Translations under genes and position numbers: made by a program | DNA from: Syngnathus acus | Taxonomy: Eukaryota; Chordata; Actinopteri; Syngnathiformes; Syngnathidae | Assembly (NCBI RefSeq): GCF_901709675.1 | Contig: NC_051087.1 | Location: forward strand, 10,741,884 to 10,805,883 | DNA length: 64,000 nucleotides | Direction of reading: 5' to 3' | Part shown: positions 55,361 through 64,000 of the stretch, one piece after another | Layout: every line of letters starts with the position of its first letter | How positions within the stretch are numbered: the first letter of the stretch is position 1 | The notes under the pieces: generated by a model | Told to the model about the DNA's origin: nothing | What the model saw: the letters and a program-made list of their open reading frames with translations, nothing else | Database searches by the model: none

Positions 55361-56394
55361 AAGCGGGCCGGCCGCCGATGCTGCTGCTGCTTCAGTGTTC
55401 AACCAATGAGCTGTTGTTGATTTAATACTCTTGCAATGCCATGAATAAAGTTTTTTGCAAATTCAATCTTGACAACTGAAGCAATATGGAAATACAACAT
55501 TTTATTCACAGGTGGGATAGTATATACACACACTGCAATATTATAGAGAATGCAAATACAGACAGAGCACGTTCAAAGTGCTGACAATAGTGTTTTGGTT
55601 AACGTCAAGCACAAGTGACCATAACGTGCTCTTCGTTTCATTCCCTTTTAAAACTACAGGATCCTATGCCCTTATGCTACAGATAACTGTGTGAATTCCT
55701 CTACTTTCCATGATTGTTCGGTATACGGCTTTCTAAAGTACATATGTACCATTACTGTGTTTTCTAACACAACGGAATGAAATTTCCTATGAAGTCATGA
55801 ATATGATGATGTTTTTTTTTTTTTAAAGACATTCATTCACTTGATTTAAAATGAGTGCTTTGGAGCAGTTTGATGCCCAAACAACATTCGCCATGTGAAA
55901 ACAGCTAAAGGTGAAAATCAACGATTCAGTGCAGTCATTGTTTCGTCCTCTCAGTGCATCGTCGTCTACTTCCGTTAATGTAATTATACATGATCATATT
56001 ATATACAATATTTTTTGTCAATACAGCAGGTAATACACAGGAAGACCAGAATATGTTTCAGTGCAATTTGAAAGTTCATCAGTGTGATAGTAACAAATTA
56101 CTGCATGAAATTTACATCAACTACAAACAAGTATTTTTACAGGAGAAAAAAATGTGTCACTAATCTCTACGGCATATGGTATAAAAAGATTATCGCAGCT
56201 TTTTTGAAGTTTCTTATTTGTGTGGAAAACTAATCTATTGCCGCAATTAAGCAGCCTGAGATCGGGTGATTGTCCTGAGATGAACATAGGTGAACACATT
56301 GCCATGACAACAGAAAAGAAGAGGACCATGAGAGTCTGGCTGGAGCGCAAACAGACACAATGTGCAGTGGGCCAAGAGAAGTGTGATGGTTGTC

Positions 56395-56429
<35 letters not shown>
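55361..56429. other. Gastrin 3' end and tail-to-tail gap to hap1
   Basis: The gastrin polyadenylation signal is AATAAA at 55444-55449. The rest is presumably the hap1 3' UTR on the other strand; antisense AATAAA (TTTATT) at 55500-55505 could be its signal. No other gene is seen. The right end is a run of 34 A on + (56396-56429). Confidence 0.5.
56396..56429. repeat. Poly(A)34 tract directly after the hap1 stop
   Basis: 34 consecutive A on the + strand. In the hap1 sense strand it is a poly(T) beginning immediately after the TGA stop at 56430-56432. Confidence 0.9.
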
Positions 56430-56432
<3 letters not shown>

Positions 56433-59400
56433 CAACTCACTATCCTCTAGGCGGCCACTCTGTGCAGCCTGAGATGCTGAAGCTTCTCCAACTAGGTTGA
56501 AGCTCAAATTGTTCCTTTTCCCGGCCATGTCCGGGCATGAGCCCCCACCTTTGTCGACGGCGCCGGAGAGCCGAGGCGCTATGCTGTGGATACTGTGTGT
56601 GTGTTGGCGGGGAGAACAGGAGGCGGAAATACCTCGTTCTTCAAGAAGCTGCAGGAGCCCCGGTGATGACCGGCTTATATTTAGGGTGGTGGAGGCTGTA
56701 TCCTGGCAGGATACAGGTGAAGCACTCACGTGCTCACAGTTCGGACATAATGGCAGGTTGATAGGGTGATGGCTGCAAAAAATAAAAAAGAACAAAAATG
56801 GGTACAGAATGGTGCAAGCGCTTTCATTGTGTTGGCTAGCAGTTGTGGTGAATGTTAAAAAAAAAAAAAAGGTTAACGAGGAAATACTGAGGCAGCACAA
56901 TCGTGAGGTTATGAAAGAGTCATTAAACAAATTCAACAAGCCACTCGAGTATGAGAGGTGCGCAAACAAGTTAGAGCGGATGGAACAGCTCAACAAGCTT
57001 TCAACACACAAGTGGATTTGAGGTGAGGCAATGCGACAAAACAAAAGGGCACACCAATATGGAAATGAGCAGCTACGCCATATACGTACTTGACCTCCAG
57101 AAAGTCCATGCACTATTACATGCTTTGTGCTGCTACGCGTGTTGTTAGAAAATGCTACTAGTAGCGCACATATGTTAATTTCCATACATGACTGAATGAG
57201 GCCATGGTTAATTTTGTGATGTTCAGAAATTGAGGATTTGAGTAATAGTGGAGCCACCAGCTCTTACTTTGCTCCTTCTAAAGTTGGAGCAAGAGCCTGG
57301 ACAGACATTTTCTGCCACTATGGGGGGAAAGGAAAAGTTGGTCAAACTAGCAAAACTGATCTCAACGACTTCAGTGCACTGTAAAAGAATGAGAACGCCT
57401 GATGTGACATCATACAAGGCAACTGTTCAAAGCCAAGGCTTTGTACGATTCAAGAGATATTTTGCCTGTAAGAAAAAGTTCCGATTCACAAAGAAACCAA
57501 ATCTTAACACCTGAATGTCAACGCAGGTGGGAACGCTTGCAACAAAGGAAGAGACCAAAAAAACGTGCAAGACAACGACTACAAGAATTCTTACCCAAAA
57601 GGGAATGAAGGGGTGAGGAGGGATGGTTGGGGAACTTGGCTGTGGGTTGTGGCAGGAGTGGGAAAAGTAGGAGGGCGGTTGGGACCCGATCGAGACACTG
57701 CAGGTTATTGGAAGAAAAAGATCACATTCAACTTCTTACAACATAGCGTATGCACAGGTAAAAACGCTAAAAAAAACCTTTGGGGCGCAAAAGATGACCC
57801 GTGAGATAGCGGGGGATCACTGTACATGTGTTGTAGTAAATACATATATCTGTGTACACAGCAATTAATTGGTGTCTTACCCATGCTGTGAGCTCCTGAG
57901 ATCAGCGACAGGTCAGGTTCATCCTCCTCCAGGTCGTTCAAACTGTACACGTGCTGTATGTCCACTTCAAGCTCCCTGAAGTCCTTTGTCAGGACGCCAG
58001 GACGAGGGTGTAGGATACCCCCCAGGTTTGGTTTGGCCAGCTGCTGCCACTGGTGTAGAGTCACTGAGCCTGAGGGAAACAACCAGAGGCAACAGTGCAT
58101 GAAAATAACTGACATTTTAGTGCATGTATAAAAGTCCAGTCACAACAAACTCTGTCATAGACTGTGAAGCAGAAATATGGACCTCTATGCCAATGTGCTG
58201 CCATAAAATATCTTACTGTGAAATAAAGTGGTACTATATTACTTGAAGGACCCCTCCCTGTGTTGCATGTTTCCTCTTACTTGAACGCCCATTACAGAAA
58301 GAGGACAAAAACACACAAAGAGCCATGAATGTTTTTTCAGCGAATACCTAAGATAAGTTCCTGGTCATTATATTCAAAATCAAAATGACAGCAAGTACAA
58401 AAAAGACTGTTGCTAATGGTAATTTATTACTTAGCAATTCTCATTTGGGATTGTAGAAAAGCTGGTTTTACTTTGTTCCTAAAGCCCTAATGATAACAAC
58501 CGTCAAATGGTTATTGTTTTTTAAAACGTTAATCTTGGGAGACCTTTAAAGCCTTATGATACAAGAACAGGTCAGGTTTGAAGAGTTGAGTATGTGATGA
58601 TTAGTGTGTGTTACATGATCATGCCAAGGATGTCTAACATTCTTGGTGTGACATTGCTCACAACAAAAACCTGTCTGAATGTAGAAATGTAGGTTAGTAT
58701 TGTATGCTTGGAAAGATAAATCAAGCAACTACCTTCCAGAGGTTTGACGATCTGCAGGCGATCAGGCAGGTATGACCTGGATCCTGAGGAGTCACAGGAG
58801 TGGCGAGAGCTTCCATTGGAATAGTTGGTACCGGTTGATGTCGCTGGGCTGGAGGCCAGGCTGTCATTTGGTGTCAAGAAGCCACTAGAACCCTCATCCC
58901 CGTCACTGTTTGCCGCCAAGGCCCGCAGTTTCCGCTCGCGCTCCACATCGAAGAATGGCCGCTCAGAAGAATGGTTCTGCTGGCGAGCTGACAAGCTGCG
59001 CAAGGCGGCTTCAAGGTCAGGGCCTCCTGGAGTGCCTGGCTGGCCCAGACGCTTAGGCCCACTGATGCTACAGAAATAACGTGACGATGTTAAAAATGAG
59101 TGGTGACACACAATTGTGTGTTTAGGTTCACTGACGCACCTATCGTCTTTTTGGGCCAGACTGGAGCCGGGCTTGTCCTCCAGAGTAAGACTGATGTTGT
59201 CGGAGCCATAGTAACTAGTCCGGGGGGTACTGGTAGAACTGGAGTGCACGGACACTGGGCTTGACCCTGGGAACCCGGGGGAGTGACATAGAGAGCGCAG
59301 CCTCACCGACCTGTTCACCACACGTACGGTTTCAAACACACGCCTCGGGTGGGTTCTGCAAAAAGAAAAAAAAAGAAATCTTAAATTTGATTGAAAAAAA

Positions 59401-62200
59401 AAATCATACTTTAAACACTGGTCATAAACACCATAGACTAAATGAAATCCACTATTTCAAAGTATAACCCATTGCAAAAAAAAAAAAAAAAATAGATATT
59501 CAATAGAAAAGCTGTACAAAAAAAATGTGCAGGTGTTTTCATTTTTCAAACTGCGTTCAGGAAAAAAACCCTAAAATAATTAAATAAAACAAAAAAAACT
59601 AAAAATTCTAGAAATAATTGAGAATACTGTACCTTTACACTTTTTCAGAACCTGATAACAAATGCATACTCCAATGTCACCCTACACTTACTTGTATTCT
59701 GACGATGCAGGCGTGTCCAAGCCTTTACGGAAGGTGCCTTCTATCTCCGCTGCCAGGCTGTCCATGGGGAGGACAGAGGCCAGAGCAGTGTAACGCTGCA
59801 CTGTGCTGTTGGGCAGGCTCTTATTTCGCAGATTTTTGATGTCCTCTCGAGCCTCGTGGAGCATGTCCTCACACTGGGAATACTTGTCCCGCAGGTCTTT
59901 GAGCTGCAGACAAGGAAGAGACAAAAATGCCATGCTTAAATCATTCACAATGACAATGTACTCTATTATGATCCATTTTAAATAAACAAAAGCCAGAGCA
60001 AGTCTCTTCATCAAAGTGAGTTTGAATTGCTTGCCTCAGACTCCAGTTTCAGGTTATTCTCACGGGAGGCACTCAGATGTTGATTCAGCTCCTCGTTCTC
60101 ATTTGTAATCTACAGGGACCAAAAGAAAGTACAGGATTGGAAAGTTTGCAACTTGCCAGTGCCATTTGTAGAAGCAAGAAATATAGTAGACTTCAAGATA
60201 TTGTGAAGATGCAGTAAATTTAATTTGAATTTCATTTTTTTTTTTTACTCACACGTTTGCAGCGGGCCTGCAGGTCAACAATCTGGGCAAGAAATAGGCT
60301 GATTTCCTCTTGTTGACGAAAAGAGTCTTCCATTTTGCGCGCTAGCTCGTCTGATAGGTCCACTACTTGCTTGTTGACAGAGGCTAAAAAGACACAGGTC
60401 CCATATTGCACTTGATTGTTTAGCGCAATCACAATGTTGCAATTCCAATTTGGGTGAAGGAGATGACTTACATAGCTCCTCCACACACACCATCATCAGC
60501 TCCTGTTCTTGTTCCTCGTAATCCGTAGTCTCTGTGCAGAGCTCATTGGCCTGCAAAAATAATGTTGGGTCTCGTCATTTATGTGACGATACAAAACATT
60601 GAACTTAATTATGGACTACCTTTTTCAAAAATACCAAACAAAAAACATTGATTTAAAAATAAAATAGTTACATTTGAATTATTGCCAATAGGCATAAAAA
60701 AGGAAAGGACATGTTTTTTACAGTGAACACTGAAAGACGGTTACCTCCAGTCGAAGTTTGCGGTTCTCGTCCTCTAAACATTTCAGTTTCTGCTGCATGA
60801 AGTCATAGTGGACAAAGTTGCCGAGAGAACTGCTTGATTCGTTTTTTTTGATTCTGTGAAGAACAACATTTTCCCCATATGAGGAATACAGTTACATTTG
60901 GTCTAAATGTGTTGATCGTTGAAAAAGAAAAAAATCATTTGTTATTTAAATCAATTGGGGTAATAGTAAAAAATATTGTAAAAACGACGAAAAGAAATTG
61001 TATGGAAAATATAAAATAGTAAAAAAATATATTTAAAAAAAAATGCAAATGTGTGGGTACAAGTATGTGCTAACAGTAGACGACTATTAGAATAGTGACC
61101 TGGAGTTTAAATGCAGCCTCGATGACAGGCAACAATCTCTTAATTACATCCGACCAAAGGAGCTGTGTCAATGCTTGTGCTACTTCTAATCCCCACTGAC
61201 CAATCGCAACCTTACACAGACATTCACACTTTATTTAGAGGCATTAGAGGAAGTACCTTAAACCAGTTTAAGATCCATTTATCACATCTGTGTCAGTTCC
61301 TAAATGGTAATAATTAAACCACAAAGCTTCGCTCTATGCTGTGCATGCCAAAGGTGTTAAACTCTTTTGGGGCAGGCCACATTGTAGTAATGGATCATTT
61401 AATTTTAAATCAGATGTCCAGGAAAATAGTTGAATAATTGTTCAATTTACTTCATATAAACTTCTTATAACACAAACAGCTGCACTGACCATAAACCTCC
61501 AGATTATTTTCCGTATTTTTTTAATTTTATTTATTTTGCAAAGTATTACTGAAAACAGATTCCTTGACTAAAAATCACCAGATTAGCTTCCGTAGGTTTT
61601 TGTATGGAATGCTAAAACATTCCGCGGCATCAGCACTTTACCACCAAAAGATCACGTTTTCATGATGATGATTATGCAGCACAGAACTTTCTCGCACATT
61701 GTTAATTGTTAAGAATCTCTCTTTGTGCTCGTTGTACTCACGTTGAGTGTGATTCAGCATTTTCTATCTCCTCCGTGCTTGCGTAGAACTGGAGAAGGTC
61801 ATCTCGCATAGAAAGCTCATGACGCAGTTGAGCAATCTGAGAAATAGTTCCCCATAAATTGAGTTCATCTCAGTAAAAGACTCACAGTTGAAGTGCAATT
61901 TAACTAAAGTATAATGGGTTTTAGTTGTACCTCCTCCTTTGCACTCTCCAGCTGTTCATCCAGTATTCCATTTCGGCTTGTCAGTTCTTGGTTTTGTTTC
62001 AGGAGCGACTGACCAATCCGTGCTGCTAACTCCAGATCACGCTCTTTCTGGAGAATATCACATTCATACAAAGTGTACAATGATAAACAACAAGGGAGAT
62101 ACTCTTTCTTGACCCAAATAAGCAAATTGTGCTCATTTATTGACAGGAAATTACACTAAAAGTGATTCAAGTTTAATCCTCTTTCAAGTCCTTATTATCA

Positions 62201-62250
<50 letters not shown>

Positions 62251-62338
62251 GTGCGTCTTACCTCTTCCAGCAGGTGTGTGACTGCCTTAATGTCATGATA
62301 TGTCTTGGTGACCTGGCCAACTCTGTCTGAGCACAGCA
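56430..62338 (-). CDS. hap1: Huntingtin-associated protein 1 (HAP1/TRAK family), 5' partial
   Basis: Twelve exons on the - strand: 62338-62262, 62047-61931, 61836-61742, 60853-60745, 60550-60472, 60383-60253, 60109-60035, 59903-59692, 59355-59140, 59067-58733, 58069-57881 and 56772-56430, about 659 codons. The first exon here starts in phase within DRVGQVTKTYHDI, so earlier exons lie beyond the window. Then come the HAP1_N coiled coil (KERDLELAARIGQSLLKQN, LRHELSMRDDLLQFY), MDSLAAEIEGTFRKGLD, RRVFETVRVVNRSVRLRSL, SYLPDRLQIVKPLEG, the Milton/TRAK motif LHQWQQLAKPNLGGIL and LLQLLEERGISAS. The family links kinesin-1 and dynein to cargo, including receptors and mitochondria. Synteny favours hap1 over trak1/trak2. 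The exon at 60035 uses a GC donor. The last intron does not join in phase (see findings). Confidence 0.88.
56860..57520 (+). other. Protein-like remnant inside hap1 last intron, unrecognised
   Basis: On + a hydrophilic frame at about 56866-57021 reads EEILRQHNREVMKESLNKFN and continues to KLERMEQLNKLSTHKW before a stop. A further piece at 57248-57514 is basic at its end. The composition looks protein-like, but I know no family. It could be a decayed transposon or retrocopy, or chance. Confidence 0.2.
62200..62251. repeat. (GT)n microsatellite in hap1 intron
   Basis: Nearly pure GT run, 10 bases from the donor end of the hap1 exon at 62262-62338 on the transcribed strand. Confidence 0.9.
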
Positions 62339-64000
62339 CTAAGAAAAGGAGGCAAAAAGATTTCATTATTACCTCTGCATCCTTCATAAAGTTTTCACAC
62401 AAGAAGGCGTGAACGCCGTTCCAGCTCATTTGCGACACTCCTGAGGATAAGCGGTTCAGAAGATGAGGGAATTTATGAATGGATGCTGCAGGTGATTTTT
62501 CACTCTGCATAGTATGCGGCTCAACTGAAGCAATGACGTGCATTCTCATTCATCCAGATCTTTTCTTTCTCAGGGGCATTGAATGGATGGCAACTGCACA
62601 GTTCTGAGAGTCTTCTCAAAGATGTTTGCCTCTCATCCAAGACAACTTGATAAGTTCATGCAACAAGGCTTACAGAGTTGGTGTGGGGAAAAAAATCAAT
62701 ACACTTCACTGGTTCGAAATAAACTTGTTACAACAACAAAAAGGAATCGATTCATTCATGTGGAGCCGCTTTCAACAGACAATAACAACTCCATGTGGTC
62801 AGTCAGATAGCGATCCTATTAGCTTGATCCTTTTTAGCCGAGATAAGACACCTATAAAACCTGGTTCGCCTGGATACCGATATAGTGCAATTGGGGGGGT
62901 GGGGTGTCTGCCAAAAACAAACTGGCCACAGGAGTTGTATAGCAAGGTTAAACAGTGGCTGGATTTAGACTTGTTTATTGGGAGAACAATATTGTCTGAG
63001 AATAGATCCATGACCAAATTTCATTAGATGACATGATGTGCAAGATTAATTGGTGATGGGCTCACTTACAGTGCATAACAATTTTACGAGACCAACACAC
63101 AATGTAAGGTTTGCATCACAAATGCCCCAATTCGAGAATGTTTTTTTTTATGTTATCGGTGATGGTTAATATAGCACCAAGAGGTACGAAGCAATGTTAG
63201 AATCTGTGAATCAGCCAACACTTGTGCAAAACCACAAAAGGCTAAATTGGCTGTCCCCACAGGCACACGTGACCAAATTACACGTTAATTAGTGTAACGG
63301 TGTGGCGTATGACATCACCAAATAAAAATACCACTCAACCCCATGGCAACAACACTACACTGTACTTCTATTTTGGCTTTGAGTAAAATCGTGCCTTGGC
63401 TGCAGTGTCAGTGATTGTCTTGGTTTGAAACGTCATCGAGCCAAGCTGGTCATGTCATTGGCTGAGAAATTCGGTGTGGGAGTGCTTACTTATTGTATTC
63501 ATTTGCTCCACCAATTTGTAGCAGTGGGAAAGTGTAGAACATCTGGCTTAGACACATTTTGAGAAATTACTTAATATCTATTTGATTGTTTAATTTCACC
63601 CTTGATGGGTGGGCAGGCAAACCATAGACTCAACTATCTGCATACAAACACTAAAAAAGTACATTTCCCTTTTTAAAGAAAAATGATTGTATCACACATA
63701 CTAACATAACTAAATGTTGCAACAATTTGTAATATGCAAAATGCAAGAGGAGTGTGAGGAATTCAAATGTCATCAAAATAATACACCTGCCTTTGATGCA
63801 GGTTGACTTTGAATTTGAATCTCAATATCCAGTTGTTCATTTCAGGCCAAGCACCTAAGTCTGAATAACCAGAATGAGGTGTGACGTTTGAATCTTAGCA
63901 AGGCTTTTGTCATACAACACAGTAATTAGATTGGGCTCCTTGGATTTGGCTGCCAAACACTTTGTAAGGGTAGCTGTCACAGTATCTAATAAGGCTAATG
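62339..64000. other. hap1 intron and right edge of window
   Basis: Should be the intron upstream of the first visible hap1 exon, possibly with an unrecognised 5' exon. I found no exon here that fits the expected residues before DRVGQ. The open frames are short and overlap on both strands. Confidence 0.45.

Noticed and set aside
56430-57257. 275-codon open frame on - in front of the last hap1 exon
   Set aside because: Only the part below 56772 resembles HAP1. The upstream portion is intron, low in constraint and Phe/Ser-rich from poly(A) runs on +.

Overview
This window is nuclear DNA of a ray-finned fish, most likely a percomorph teleost. Genes are split by short GT-AG introns, are AT-rich between exons, and are interspersed with short inverted-repeat elements typical of fish. 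Nine protein-coding genes can be read by splicing exons by eye; eight lie wholly inside the window and one runs off the right edge.

Left part (1-17 kb): lbx1 (ladybird homeobox, +, 601-1965) is followed by a gene-free stretch of about 4.6 kb. Then come cenpk (centromere protein K, +, 10 exons, 6626-9536) and smap1 (stromal-membrane Arf GTPase-activating protein, +, 10 exons, 10432-16923), head to tail and less than 1 kb apart.

Middle part (22-52 kb): a small type I (acidic) keratin cluster of four genes. K1 is on - (22072-24370), K2 on + (33021-36001), K3 on - (37509-39317) and K4 on - (48709-51920). All keep the diagnostic keratin exon lengths (83, 157, 162, 126 and about 221 nt). K2 and K3 each carry a single-base frame disruption, and K4 has an extra intron in the usual first exon. 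Between K3 and K4 lies a nest of repeats (about 44.3-47.8 kb): tRNA-like cassettes in tandem, a telomere-like tract, three 233-bp units with long inverted arms, and several inverted-repeat transposon ends.

Right part (54.9-64 kb): a two-exon gastrin/cholecystokinin-family peptide precursor (+, 54939-55360), then hap1 (huntingtin-associated protein 1/TRAK-like motor adaptor, -, 56430-62338, 5' end outside the window). The order type I keratins - gastrin - HAP1 is also that of human 17q21, so this half is an old conserved block and supports naming the peptide gene gastrin rather than CCK.

No bacterial-style system, CRISPR array or intact autonomous transposon was seen. The most notable points are the Trp-Val-Asp-Phe end of the predicted gastrin, the apparent one-base indels in K2, K3 and perhaps hap1, the extra K4 intron, the layered repeat nest, and a cell-cycle promoter signature in front of cenpk.
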